Shown: piece after piece, positions 9,788-18,837 of the stretch
Position numbering within the stretch: position 1 is the first letter of the stretch
Layout: every line of letters starts with the position of its first letter
NCBI RefSeq assembly: GCF_001877035.1
Contig: NZ_CP015756.1
Coordinates: forward strand, 2,905,001-2,969,000
Direction of reading: 5' to 3'
Source of the DNA: Clostridium estertheticum subsp. estertheticum
GTDB lineage: Bacteria > Bacillota > Clostridia > Clostridiales > Clostridiaceae
Length of the DNA stretch: 64,000 nt
Notes under the pieces: model-generated
Seen by the model: only the letters and a program-made list of their open reading frames with translations
Told to the model about the DNA's origin: nothing
Databases searched by the model: none
Position numbers and translations under genes: made by a program

Positions 9788-10792
9788 TTATGCTTTTTCA
9801 TCTGTTAGCTTTTCAATTTCTAGTTTTAATTTGTCAACAACATTATTATCATAAAATATTGTTGCCTGTTTAATTGCATTTTTAAAAGCTTTGGCATCTG
9901 AACTTCCATGAGCTTTTATGCAAATACCATTTACTCCAAGAAATGCAGCTCCACCATATTCTTTATAATCGAAGTCTTTTTTAAACTTTTTAAAAACTGG
10001 TTTTAATAACATACCACCAATCTTAGTTCTAACTGATGCCATTATATTTGTTTTTAATAAATCAAATATTGTAGCAACAGTACCTTCATATAATTTTAAA
10101 ATTACATTTCCAGTGAACCCATCACATACTAAAACATTAACATCCCCAGTTGGAATTTCTCTAGCTTCCACATTGCCTACAAAATTTAAATTTGCTTCCT
10201 TCAACAACTTAAACGTTGCTTTAGAAAGTTCATTACCCTTTTCTTCTTCACTCCCTATATTTACAAGGCCTACAGATGGATTAACTACCTTTAAAATATT
10301 TTCAAAATATATTTTTCCCATAAGTCCAAATTGCAATAAATAATTAGGTTTACATTCTGCATTTGCTCCACAATCAATAATCATAAAAGGCATTTTTTTA
10401 CCTGGCATTACTGGTGCGAGTGCCGGTCTATTTATCCCCTTTATTCTTCCAACTATAAGTGTACATCCAGCCAAAAATGCGCCTGTACTTCCCGCTGAAA
10501 TAATGGCATCTGCCTCTCCATTTTTCACAAGATTTAAGGCCTTTACTAAACTAGAATCTTTTTTACGCTTAACAGCCATTACCGGATGCTCACCTACATC
10601 AATAACTTCTGTAGTATTAATAATTTTTATTTTATTAGTATCATAGGTATGCTTTTTTAACTCTTCTCTTATTAATTCTTCACTACCAGTTATTAATATT
10701 TCTATATTGTATTCTTTTATAGCTGCAATACAACCTTCAACCACAGCATTTGGACAGAAATCTCCACCCATCCCATCTACAACAACTACCAT
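9788..10792 (-). CDS. plsX: Phosphate acyltransferase PlsX
   Basis: Converts acyl-ACP to acyl-phosphate, the first step of phosphatidic acid synthesis together with PlsY. 334 aa. The N-terminus [38 protein letters not shown] and [12 protein letters not shown] are family signatures. The ATG at 10792 is preceded by GAGGG. It is 188 bases downstream of rpmF, with a terminator and a 28-base perfect palindrome in between, so it may have its own control. No fapR gene is seen beside it. Confidence 0.97.
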   Translation of the reverse strand: MVVVVDGMGGDFCPNAVVEGCIAAIKEYNIEILITGSEELIREELKKHTYDTNKIKIINTTEVIDVGEHPVMAVKRKKDSSLVKALNLVKNGEADAIISAGSTGAFLAGCTLIVGRIKGINRPALAPVMPGKKMPFMIIDCGANAECKPNYLLQFGLMGKIYFENILKVVNPSVGLVNIGSEEEKGNELSKATFKLLKEANLNFVGNVEAREIPTGDVNVLVCDGFTGNVILKLYEGTVATIFDLLKTNIMASVRTKIGGMLLKPVFKKFKKDFDYKEYGGAAFLGVNGICIKAHGSSDAKAFKNAIKQATIFYDNNVVDKLKLEIEKLTDEKA

Positions 10793-10916
10793 TTTAAGCC
10801 CTCACTTTGAATCTTCCAAATAAACGAATAAATATCTATTTATTTATTTGGTTATTTATTTGTTTACTTATATTATATACCATATTATTTAAATATCTAT
10901 AGTCTTAACAATGCTA

Positions 10917-10944
10917 AAATACAAATATAATTATATTTGTATTT
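10917..10944. promoter_or_regulatory. 28-base perfect palindrome upstream of plsX (possible operator)
   Basis: AAATACAAATATAA followed by its exact reverse complement, with no spacer, about 125 bases upstream of the plsX start and just past the rpmF terminator. Both 14-base arms match perfectly. It could bind a dimeric repressor of lipid genes or form a cruciform. AT-only palindromes arise easily in this genome, so the operator reading is inference. It does not match the Bacillus FapR operator as I remember it. Confidence 0.4.
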
Positions 10945-10950
10945 AAAAAC

Positions 10951-10975
10951 AAAAAAGAAAGTCTTTCGACTTTCC
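10951..10975 (-). terminator. Rho-independent terminator of rpmF
   Basis: On the minus strand GAAAGTC and GACTTTC form a seven-pair stem with a GAAA loop, followed by six T. It begins a few bases after the rpmF stop. Confidence 0.85.
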
Positions 10976-10978
10976 TTT

Positions 10979-11164
10979 TTATTTTTGTTCCATTGAAACG
11001 ACTTCTCTATTTTTGTAATATCCACAGTTTTTACATACTCTGTGAGCAAGCTTCATATCGTGGCATTGAGGACATTCAACTATTCCTGGTAAACCAAGTT
11101 TAAATGTTTGCGCTCTTCGAGAATCTCTTCTACCTTTAGAAAATTTTCTAGCAGGATTTCCCAT
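10979..11164 (-). CDS. rpmF: 50S ribosomal protein L32
   Basis: 61 aa large-subunit protein. The start MGNPARKFSKGRRDSRRAQ and the four zinc-binding cysteines (CPQCHDMKLAHRVCKNCGYY) are the cysteine-containing L32 form. The ATG follows AAGGAGGTG. It is 12 bases after yceD and is probably cotranscribed with it, the common yceD-rpmF pair. Confidence 0.97.
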   Translation of the reverse strand: MGNPARKFSKGRRDSRRAQTFKLGLPGIVECPQCHDMKLAHRVCKNCGYYKNREVVSMEQK

Positions 11165-11176
11165 TGTAACACCTCC

Positions 11177-11677
11177 TTAATCAGTTGAAAACAAATTTTT
11201 TAATTTTGCCAACCTTGGATCAATATCATCAATAACACAATTACATGTATTATGATTTAAATTGATTCCACACTGATGGCATAAGCCTTTACAATCTTTA
11301 TTACAAAGTCTTTTTATAGGCAGAATAGAAATGATATTATTTTCCACAATCTCATTTAAATCTAATCTATCATCTTCAATAAAAATAATATCCTCATCTT
11401 CACTCTTTAGAGTTTTCGACAATCTTTCATTTAATTCAATATGTATTAAATAAGAAAAGGTCTCAAGACACCTAGAACAAGCAAGTAATAGTTCTGTATC
11501 AATACTTCCAGTTAAATCTATATCATCATCGTTAGATTTTAAAGTCAAATGCATTTTAACTGGTTTAGAAAATTGTATAAATTCATTATCATAGCAAAAC
11601 TTAGCTTTTTCTAAATCTAAATCAATTTCTTTTCTTGCTTTTTTATTACTAAATAATTCTGAAACGTCTATTACCAT
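11177..11677 (-). CDS. YceD/DUF177 family protein
   Basis: 166 aa protein of the DUF177 (YceD) family. Homologues in plants and bacteria are required for 23S rRNA accumulation or for L32 function, which fits its place directly before rpmF. Cysteine pairs are visible at ACSRCLETF and in the C-terminal CNKDCKGLCHQCGINLN, possibly a metal site. The in-frame ATG at 11677 is preferred over a GTG three codons upstream; the ribosome binding site is weak (AGAGTGG). Confidence 0.88.
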   Translation of the reverse strand: MVIDVSELFSNKKARKEIDLDLEKAKFCYDNEFIQFSKPVKMHLTLKSNDDDIDLTGSIDTELLLACSRCLETFSYLIHIELNERLSKTLKSEDEDIIFIEDDRLDLNEIVENNIISILPIKRLCNKDCKGLCHQCGINLNHNTCNCVIDDIDPRLAKLKNLFSTD

Positions 11678-11824
11678 ACTATCCACTCTGAAAAACCAAA
11701 TATCAATTGATCCTTCTCATATAAAGAAAATCTCTATATCTTGTATAAAAAAATTATACAGCTCGAGCAAAGCTTCTGCGTCCCTCCTAACTAAATTGTT
11801 TTTTACTTACTTCAAACACAGTCT

Positions 11825-11853
11825 ATTATATAAAGAATACAATAAAAAGTCAA
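11825..11853 (-). promoter_or_regulatory. Sigma-A type promoter for yceD-rpmF
   Basis: On the minus strand TTGACT is followed by exactly 17 bases and TATAAT. It points toward yceD, about 140 bases upstream of its start. The leader holds an AGGAGGG sequence and a small GTATAA/TTATAC hairpin whose role is unclear. Confidence 0.75.
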
Positions 11854-11881
11854 GAATTATTTATCATAGAATTTAGTAATT

Positions 11882-13075
11882 TTATTTTATAAGAGCCATA
11901 GTGTCTCTTGCAATTACTAGTTCTTCATTCGTTGGTATAACTAATATTTTAGTTTTCGAATCATCTGTGTTTACTTCTGCTTCAATTCCTGAAACATTAT
12001 TTTTTGACTTATCTAAAACTGCTCCCAAAAATTCTAGTCCCGCGCATACTCCCTCTCTTATTCTAGAAGAATTTTCACCAAGTCCGGCAGTAAATATAAT
12101 TGCATCTACTCCGCCCATTACTGCTGCATATGCACCTATAAATTTCTTAGCTTTATAACAAAATATATCAATTGCGAGTTGGGCTCTTTGATTTCCATCA
12201 TTTGTTGCAGCTGAATTTACATCTCTAAAGTCACTACTTACTCCTGATATACCTAAAAGACCTGACTCTTTGTTCATTAAGTTATCTACTTCATCAACTG
12301 TTAATTTCAATTCTTTCATCATATATATTACTATAGCTGGATCTATACTTCCACATCTAGTGCCCATAGCCATTCCTTCAAGTGGAGTGAATCCCATACT
12401 CGTCTCTACTGACTTACCATTTTGAATCGCAGAAATACTTGCTCCATTTCCTAAATGACAAGTTATTAATTTTAATTTTTTTATATCCTTACCCATCATT
12501 TCTGCAGCTTTATCTGAAACATATTTGTGAGACGTTCCATGAAATCCATATTTTCTAACACTATGGTCAGTATAAAGCCGATATGGAAGTGGGTATATAT
12601 ATGCGACCTCTGGAATTGTTTGATGGAATGCAGTATCAAATACCGCCACCATTTTCGTATTTGGCATCAATGCTTTGCAAGCATTAATTCCAATTATATT
12701 AGCTGGATTGTGAAGAGGTGCAAGTTTTGTACACTCTTCTAAACCTTTCATTACTTCATCATTAAGTATAACTGAATTTGCATACTTTTCTCCACCATGA
12801 ACTACTCTATGTCCTACTGCACCTATTTCAGATAAATCTTTAATAACTCCATGTTCGTGATCTACAAGTGCTCCAAGTACCACTCTAATAGCATCTGTAT
12901 GATTTTCCATTGGCTCTTCAATTATGTATTTCTTTCCATCAACCTTTTGAGTTAATATTGATTTCTTTGTTGCTATTCTCTCAACTAATCCAAGGGCTAC
13001 ACATTGTTCATTTTCCATATCTATTAATTGGTACTTAAGCGATGAACTTCCACAGTTTATAACTAATATTTTCAT
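11882..13075 (-). CDS. ackA: Acetate kinase
   Basis: Makes ATP and acetate from acetyl phosphate, the final step of acetate fermentation. 397 aa, normal length. [17 protein letters not shown] is the ATPase-fold phosphate motif at the N-terminus; [33 protein letters not shown] and THLGNGAS-type sequence ([12 protein letters not shown]) follow in order. The ATG is preceded by GAGGGGAG. It lies 30 bases after pta and forms an operon with it. Confidence 0.98.
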   Translation of the reverse strand: MKILVINCGSSSLKYQLIDMENEQCVALGLVERIATKKSILTQKVDGKKYIIEEPMENHTDAIRVVLGALVDHEHGVIKDLSEIGAVGHRVVHGGEKYANSVILNDEVMKGLEECTKLAPLHNPANIIGINACKALMPNTKMVAVFDTAFHQTIPEVAYIYPLPYRLYTDHSVRKYGFHGTSHKYVSDKAAEMMGKDIKKLKLITCHLGNGASISAIQNGKSVETSMGFTPLEGMAMGTRCGSIDPAIVIYMMKELKLTVDEVDNLMNKESGLLGISGVSSDFRDVNSAATNDGNQRAQLAIDIFCYKAKKFIGAYAAVMGGVDAIIFTAGLGENSSRIREGVCAGLEFLGAVLDKSKNNVSGIEAEVNTDDSKTKILVIPTNEELVIARDTMALIK

Positions 13076-13105
13076 TGATTTTCTTCTCCCCTCATTATCT
13101 CATAA

Positions 13106-14107
13106 TTATTTTTGAATTTGAGCTTGAACTGCTGTTACTGCAACAACATTAACTATATCATCCACACTACATCCTCTTGATAAATCATTTATAGGCTTTG
13201 CAAATCCTTGACAAACTGGTCCAATAGCTTTTGCCCTCGCAAATCTTTGCACTAATTTATATCCAATATTTCCAGATTGTATATCTGGAAATATTAAAAC
13301 ATTTGCCTTTCCAGCCACAGTACTATTTGGTGCTTTTTGTTTTGCTACGCTAGCAACAATAGCTGCATCTAACTGAAGTTCTCCATCAATTTGTAAATCG
13401 GGTCTAGCATTCTTTGCTATTTCAGTAGCCTTCACGACTTTATCAACTTTTTCATGTTTTGCACTGCCCATAGTTGAAAAAGAAAGCATCGCAACTTTAG
13501 GTTCAAAACCACATAATAATTTTGCATTATCTGCAGTGCTAATAGCAATAGCTGCTAATTCTTCTGCCGTAGGGTTTATATTAACAGCAGAATCTGCAAA
13601 TAAAAGCAGTCCGTCTTCTCCATATTCATCATGAGGCAATTCCATTATAAAAAAGCTTGAAATAACCTTAATTCCTGGTGCAGTTTTAACTATTTGCATT
13701 CCAGGTCTAAGTAAATCTCCTGTATAATGAACTGCTCCTGAAACCATTCCATCAGCTTCTCCCATCTTAAGCATCATAGTTCCAAAATACACACAATCCT
13801 TCATAGTCTCAGCCGCTTTTTCTATAGTCATTCCTTTATTTTTTCTTAACTCATAAAATTCCTTTGCATAAACCTCAGTTTTTTCAGAATTTTTTGGATC
13901 TACAATTTCTATACCGCAAATATTTACTGAAAGTTCAGCGGCTTTATTTTGTATTATACTTGCATCACCTATTAATATTACTTCGGCTAATGAATTGTTT
14001 TTAAGAATTTCACTAGCTTTTATAGTCCTTTCTTCCTCACCTTCTGGAAGTACTATCCTTTTTATGTCTGTTTGTGCCATTTTATGCATTTTTTCTATAA
14101 ATGTCAT
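13106..14107 (-). CDS. pta: Phosphate acetyltransferase
   Basis: Converts acetyl-CoA and phosphate to acetyl phosphate, feeding AckA. 333 aa, the short clostridial/Bacillus form without the DRTGG regulatory domain. RIVLPEGEEERTIKAS, GMVSGAVHYTGDLLRPG and ANVLIFPDIQSGNIGYKL are family motifs. The ATG at 14107 has GAGAGGAGA upstream; an ATG six codons earlier is less well placed. First gene of pta-ackA. Confidence 0.98.
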   Translation of the reverse strand: MTFIEKMHKMAQTDIKRIVLPEGEEERTIKASEILKNNSLAEVILIGDASIIQNKAAELSVNICGIEIVDPKNSEKTEVYAKEFYELRKNKGMTIEKAAETMKDCVYFGTMMLKMGEADGMVSGAVHYTGDLLRPGMQIVKTAPGIKVISSFFIMELPHDEYGEDGLLLFADSAVNINPTAEELAAIAISTADNAKLLCGFEPKVAMLSFSTMGSAKHEKVDKVVKATEIAKNARPDLQIDGELQLDAAIVASVAKQKAPNSTVAGKANVLIFPDIQSGNIGYKLVQRFARAKAIGPVCQGFAKPINDLSRGCSVDDIVNVVAVTAVQAQIQK

Positions 14108-14590
14108 TGTTTTATCTCCTCTCAATTACTATCAACTTGTATCCATTTATAATATACACTATTTAATCTGTACATTTCAATATAGATAAATTATTAACAT
14201 AATTCATCTATATTTCATAAGAATCCAACAAAATAACCTTTACTCTAAACCAAAATTATTCTAATTATTTTATATAATATTTACTGTCTTAACTCTCATA
14301 CATTTTTGTAATTCATCCAATATTAATTTGTATAAAACTTAAAAATAACGTAAATTTTTTTTCAATCATGTAGATAATAATTTCTTTTTATTGTGTAACT
14401 TTTCTTTCTTTTTATACTAAAATATATCTACTTTTAATAATCCATCATATATTATATAATATATAGGACATGTGAAGATTTCTTCAATTTTAGGTTCAAT
14501 ATATATTTCAAAGAGATATTAAATTCTTACACTTTTATTATACATAAATTATTAGCTTATAATTTATATGAGCTTCCAAGAGGTGATTTA
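14108..14590. other. AT-rich divergent intergenic region between pta and tmcAL
   Basis: 483 bases without a convincing gene. It must carry the promoters for pta (leftward) and tmcAL (rightward). A TATAAT occurs about 30 bases before tmcAL but without a well-spaced -35. No riboswitch-like or strongly paired structure is seen. Confidence 0.5.
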
Positions 14591-15814
14591 ATGAATGTTT
14601 CAGGTATAATCGTTGAATATAATCCACTGCATAATGGTCATGTATATCATATTAATAAAACCAAGGAACTTACAAATTGCGATGTTTTAATTGGTGTTAT
14701 GAGTGGTAATTTTACTCAACGTGGAATTCCATCGAGTATTGACAAATGGACAAAAACTAGAATGGCTTTAAACAACGGAATAGATTTAGTAATAGAATTA
14801 CCAGCTATCTACAGTGTGTCTTCAGCAGAATTTTTTGCACAGGGAGCTGTCAGTCTTTTAAACAGCTTAGGAATAGTAGATAACATTTGCTTTGGTAGTG
14901 AACATGGTGACATTAATGATATATATAATATTGCAAATATACTACTTAATGAACCTATTGAATTTAAATTAATGTTAAAAATATATCTATCCAAAGGTAT
15001 TACCTACCCCTTAGCAAGAGCTAATGCACTTTATGACTATTTGAAAAATTCAAACATGATCATATCAAACTTATTATTAGGTAATTTCTTAAATTCTTCT
15101 AATAATATACTAGGTATCGAGTATTGTAAAAGCTTAATAAAGCTCAATAGTTCAATCACACCTTATACCTTAAAAAGAAAAGGTGCATCTTACAACAGTA
15201 ATTTTATAAATAATGAATTTTCAAGTGCAACTGCTATAAGAAAATTTGTAAAAGAAAATGGTATTTCAACAAATTTGAAAGATTATGTACCACTATCAGT
15301 ATTAACTGAAATTAAAGATCTATACTCAAAAGATAACAAGTTTATATTTGAAGATTCTATGTTCCCGTACATTAAATATAAATCGGCTACATCAAAAAAC
15401 TCCTTAATAAATTTGCCAGATGTATCTGAGGGGCTTGATAATAAAATTATTAAATCCTTACAAAATAATTTCACCTACGAAAGTGCGCTCGAAGATATAA
15501 AAAGCAAACGTTACACCTATAGCCGAATCAGCAGAATATTATGCCAATATTTTATAGGCTTTGATAATTTTGATACTACGAGGCTAAGATCAGAGCCTTG
15601 CCCTTATGCTCGAGTTTTAGGATTTAACTCAAAAGGAAAATCAATTTTAAAATCTATAAAATCAAACAGCAGCATTCCACTTTATACTAAGATCTCTAAA
15701 AAATTTAATGACACCTTAAGTCTTGACATTCGATCTACAATGGCTTACAGCATCTTAAATAAAAGCATAGATCCCAGTAGCGACTATTTAATATCCCCCA
15801 TTATAATAAAATAA
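14591..15814 (+). CDS. tmcAL: tRNA(Met) cytidine acetate ligase TmcAL (YlbM)
   Basis: Uses acetate and ATP to make N4-acetylcytidine at the wobble base of elongator tRNA-Met. 407 aa. The nucleotidyltransferase HxGH motif is HNGH in GIIVEYNPLHNGHVYHI at the N-terminus, followed by GNFTQRG and RSEPCPYARVLGF. A GAGGTGA site precedes the ATG. It is on the strand opposite to pta-ackA and is followed by a strong terminator, so it is probably a single-gene unit. Confidence 0.93.
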   Translation: MNVSGIIVEYNPLHNGHVYHINKTKELTNCDVLIGVMSGNFTQRGIPSSIDKWTKTRMALNNGIDLVIELPAIYSVSSAEFFAQGAVSLLNSLGIVDNICFGSEHGDINDIYNIANILLNEPIEFKLMLKIYLSKGITYPLARANALYDYLKNSNMIISNLLLGNFLNSSNNILGIEYCKSLIKLNSSITPYTLKRKGASYNSNFINNEFSSATAIRKFVKENGISTNLKDYVPLSVLTEIKDLYSKDNKFIFEDSMFPYIKYKSATSKNSLINLPDVSEGLDNKIIKSLQNNFTYESALEDIKSKRYTYSRISRILCQYFIGFDNFDTTRLRSEPCPYARVLGFNSKGKSILKSIKSNSSIPLYTKISKKFNDTLSLDIRSTMAYSILNKSIDPSSDYLISPIIIK

Positions 15815-15819
15815 TAATA

Positions 15820-15850
15820 AATGCGACTATCGTAATTCGATAGTCGCATT
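15820..15850 (+). terminator. Strong rho-independent terminator after tmcAL
   Basis: AATGCGACTATCG and CGATAGTCGCATT form a perfect 13-pair stem with loop TAATT, followed by TATTATATTT. It could work in both directions. Confidence 0.88.
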
Positions 15851-15939
15851 TATTATATTTAAAATTAGTATTTCTAATACATAAGTTTATTAAATTCAAA
15901 TATATTTAGTATAGTAGTACTTTAAGGAGGGGCTTAAAA

Positions 15940-17118
15940 TTGAAATTACTATTAGTTATATTATTAATCTCTATATTATTTTTATTATTTAAGTTATTTA
16001 AAACTTTAAAAATAAATTTATCTGTGACACTGATTTGTTCCCTTATTATTGTTCAAATAATATTAGCTCCGAATATTTGTATTCAATACACTATTTCTGG
16101 CGCAAAATTATTTTTCAATGCAATTTTTCCATCTCTTTTCCCATTTTTAGTTGTAATAAATATTATAATAGGTTACGACGGTATTCACATTTATTCTAAA
16201 TTACTAGGTAATTTAATATGTAGGCCATTAAAATTGCCAAAAGAATGTAACTTTGCACTTTTAGTTAGTGTATTATGTGGATATCCACTGGGTGCACGGT
16301 ATACTTGCGATTTATATGAAAAAAACATAATTGATTTAAATTCATGTGAAAGATTATTAAATATTGCTTCTAATGCAAGCCCACTTTTTATTTTAGGATC
16401 AGTAGGCACAGCTATGATGTTTAATCCTAAATTGGGTTATATACTATTGTTATCTAATATTTTGTCATGTATTTTTATGGGATTGATTATTCCCTCGAAA
16501 GATTATGCTTTTAAAATCAAGTATAGAGGTAGTAATTTTTCTAAAGCTGAGTCAAGCAGCCTAAATATCGGTATTATATTAAAAAACAGTATTGAAGATG
16601 CTATTAAAAACACGCTAAGTATAGGTGGTTTTATTGTGATATTCTCAGTAATAACAGGCATAATTAAAGACAATGTCATATTTAACATTGTCATAAATAA
16701 GTTGTCTTTAATTATTGGTGCTTCAAGTAATTTTATAGAAGGTATATTACTTGGAATGCTTGAGATGACCAATGGATGCTATTTAATATCCTCTAGCCAT
16801 TCTAATCTTTATGTAAAACTTGCAGTTTTGAGTTTTTTAATTGCTTTTAGTGGTCTATCTATTATTTCTCAAGTGTATAGCTATACATATAAATATACTG
16901 TATCAATAAAAAAATATATTACGAGAAAATTTTTTCAAGGTATAATCTCTTCGATTTTAACAATAATATTATATTATATTTTTTTAAATATTTCATCTAT
17001 TTTTACTTTTAATAATATGAGTCTATATAAAAATTGTGATTTATACTTAATAATTTTAATAATTTTAATTATACCATCATTACTTATAACTATAATTAAA
17101 TTATTTCATACCTCTTAA
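15940..17118 (+). CDS. ylbJ: Sporulation integral membrane protein YlbJ
   Basis: 392 aa polytopic membrane protein of the YlbJ family, a sigma-E-controlled protein needed for spore cortex formation in Bacillus. At least eight hydrophobic segments; conserved motifs include FPFLVVINIIIGYDGI, SVLCGYPLGARYTCDLYE and GMLEMTNGCYLIS. The start is TTG at 15940, chosen because AAGGAGG lies ten bases before it. Its last 18 bases overlap the 3-prime end of the convergent coiled-coil gene. A sigma-E promoter is expected but I could not pick one with confidence. Confidence 0.92.
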   Translation: MKLLLVILLISILFLLFKLFKTLKINLSVTLICSLIIVQIILAPNICIQYTISGAKLFFNAIFPSLFPFLVVINIIIGYDGIHIYSKLLGNLICRPLKLPKECNFALLVSVLCGYPLGARYTCDLYEKNIIDLNSCERLLNIASNASPLFILGSVGTAMMFNPKLGYILLLSNILSCIFMGLIIPSKDYAFKIKYRGSNFSKAESSSLNIGIILKNSIEDAIKNTLSIGGFIVIFSVITGIIKDNVIFNIVINKLSLIIGASSNFIEGILLGMLEMTNGCYLISSSHSNLYVKLAVLSFLIAFSGLSIISQVYSYTYKYTVSIKKYITRKFFQGIISSILTIILYYIFLNISSIFTFNNMSLYKNCDLYLIILIILIIPSLLITIIKLFHTS

Positions 17119-17625
17119 TTCCTTTACATTTTCCCTTATTGATGTTGTAGTATTGGTAACTTCCCCCTGCATAAGTATTAAGAAGTCTTGAACATCACCT
17201 TTAATTTCATGAAGCATTTTCTGTCCTTTTAATTCAATTTCTTTATCCAATTGGGATAATATTTCATCCGCATAATCCTTGGCTCCGAGTCTCATGATTT
17301 TAGCATCTCTTTGGGCTGAAGCTATAATTTCTTCAGATCGATTTAATGCTTCTTTAACTAAATCTTGTTTTTCAACTCTTCTTCTTATTTTGTCAACTGT
17401 CTCTTCCTCAAAAATCTTAGCTTGTTTTTTTGCATCAACTAAGATTCGTTCTTTTTCATCACAAACCCACTGTGCCTTCTTAAATTCATCTGGCAAGTGA
17501 TTTATAATTTGATCAATTATATCTAATATTTCTCTCTTATTTATAACTGCTTTACCTGTAACAGGTATTTTAGACGAACTCTCAATAATTCCTTGAAGAT
17601 ATTCTAAAAGCTTTATAACATCCAT
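17101..17625 (-). CDS. Coiled-coil protein (ATPase subunit H/DivIVA-like), function unknown
   Basis: 174 aa, charged and almost entirely helical. From about residue 55 it shows long amphipathic heptads (KKQAKIFEEETVDKIRRRVEKQ and beyond), resembling proteins often named V-type ATPase subunit H-like or DivIVA-like by their coiled coil alone. It lies nine bases downstream of coaD in the same orientation, an arrangement I associate with clostridia. I do not assign a function. The 3-prime end overlaps ylbJ tail to tail. Confidence 0.75.
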   Translation of the reverse strand: MDVIKLLEYLQGIIESSSKIPVTGKAVINKREILDIIDQIINHLPDEFKKAQWVCDEKERILVDAKKQAKIFEEETVDKIRRRVEKQDLVKEALNRSEEIIASAQRDAKIMRLGAKDYADEILSQLDKEIELKGQKMLHEIKGDVQDFLILMQGEVTNTTTSIRENVKELRGMK

Positions 17626-17634
17626 ATTTGCCCC

Positions 17635-18117
17635 CTATTTAGAATTAAATTTCCTAATAATCTCTGGAATGATTTCCTCAGGTACTAACCCTTTAATAGA
17701 TCCTCCAAGCATTGCAACCTGTTTAACTGACGTAGAACTTATATAACAATACTCCGTTTTTGTCATCATAAACACCGTCTCCTTACTTGGATCAAGCTTA
17801 TTATTCATTGCTGCCATTTGAAACTCATATTCAAAATCAGAAACACTTCTAAGACCTTTAACAATAACCCTAGCATCCTCTTTATTCATAAGATTAACAA
17901 GTAAACCACTAAACTTCTCCACACGTACATTAGGCAAATCTTTCACTACGTTTTTTATTTGTGCTACCCTCTCATCTACTGAAAATAGACATTTTTTCGC
18001 AGGATTGACCACTACTCCTACAATCAATTCATTAAATACTTTTGACGCCCTCTCAATAATGTCTAAATGTCCATTTGTTATTGGATCAAAACTTCCAGGA
18101 CAAATTGCTTTTTTCAT
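17635..18117 (-). CDS. coaD: Phosphopantetheine adenylyltransferase
   Basis: Penultimate enzyme of coenzyme A synthesis, forming dephospho-CoA from phosphopantetheine and ATP. 160 aa. The nucleotidyltransferase motif [14 protein letters not shown] is at the N-terminus, and the [14 protein letters not shown] motif near the end completes the active site. Downstream of rsmD, as in most Firmicutes. CoaBC, which acts earlier in the pathway, is encoded near 35 kb. Confidence 0.97.
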   Translation of the reverse strand: MKKAICPGSFDPITNGHLDIIERASKVFNELIVGVVVNPAKKCLFSVDERVAQIKNVVKDLPNVRVEKFSGLLVNLMNKEDARVIVKGLRSVSDFEYEFQMAAMNNKLDPSKETVFMMTKTEYCYISSTSVKQVAMLGGSIKGLVPEEIIPEIIRKFNSK

Positions 18118-18197
18118 GTTATGCCTCCATGTTTTCCTCTGGGTTAGATAACAATTATTAATTATCCCCCTGTATTTTCTAAAGGAAACTAATAATT

Positions 18198-18761
18198 TTA
18201 ATTATTAGTCCCCTTATATTTATAAAACAATACAGTAGTGTTTCCATATTTTCTTGAATCAGACAGATGAATAATACCATTGCCTTCATATATTTCTTCA
18301 GATGAATCTATTTTACAGACTATAAGCCCCTCTTTACTTAAAAGACTATTGCTAGAAATTATTTCAATAGCAGGCGGGATCATATCTTTTGCATATGGTG
18401 GATCTATAAAAATTAAATCAAACACAATTCCTTCATTTGCAAACTGCTCCATGTATTTATACGTATCACCTTTTAAGCATTTACATATATCATTAAACTT
18501 TAAATTATCTACATTACTTTGTAACATTTCAAAGGTAGTATCACCCATATCAATAAGGTAGCATTTAGCTGCTCCCCTACTTGCTGCCTCTAGTCCTAAG
18601 CTACCTGTACCTGAGAACATATCCACAACTACAGCATCACGTACTCTATTTTGAATTATATTAAATATAGCTTCTTTTATTCTATCTAATGTTGGCCTCG
18701 TTCCCATCCCAACAGGTGACAATAACTTTCTTCCTCTTGCACTTCCCGATATAATTCTCAT
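18198..18761 (-). CDS. rsmD: 16S rRNA (guanine-966-N2)-methyltransferase RsmD
   Basis: Methylates G966 of 16S rRNA. 187 aa. The start [16 protein letters not shown] at 18761 has GGAGGA upstream; upstream in-frame ATGs do not fit. The SAM-binding motif is [18 protein letters not shown], and the catalytic DPPYA motif follows. Forms the rsmD-coaD pair and lies downstream of recG. Confidence 0.96.
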   Translation of the reverse strand: MRIISGSARGRKLLSPVGMGTRPTLDRIKEAIFNIIQNRVRDAVVVDMFSGTGSLGLEAASRGAAKCYLIDMGDTTFEMLQSNVDNLKFNDICKCLKGDTYKYMEQFANEGIVFDLIFIDPPYAKDMIPPAIEIISSNSLLSKEGLIVCKIDSSEEIYEGNGIIHLSDSRKYGNTTVLFYKYKGTNN

Positions 18762-18837
18762 ATGTTTATTCCTCCATCTAAGCAAGTTTCGATAATATTT
18801 TATCATAGATATGTATTTTATACAAAGATATTTTTAC

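Noticed and set aside
11700-11820. Riboswitch in the yceD leader
   Set aside because: Only two small hairpins (AGCT/AGCT and GTATAA/TTATAC) are seen and no known aptamer was recognised.
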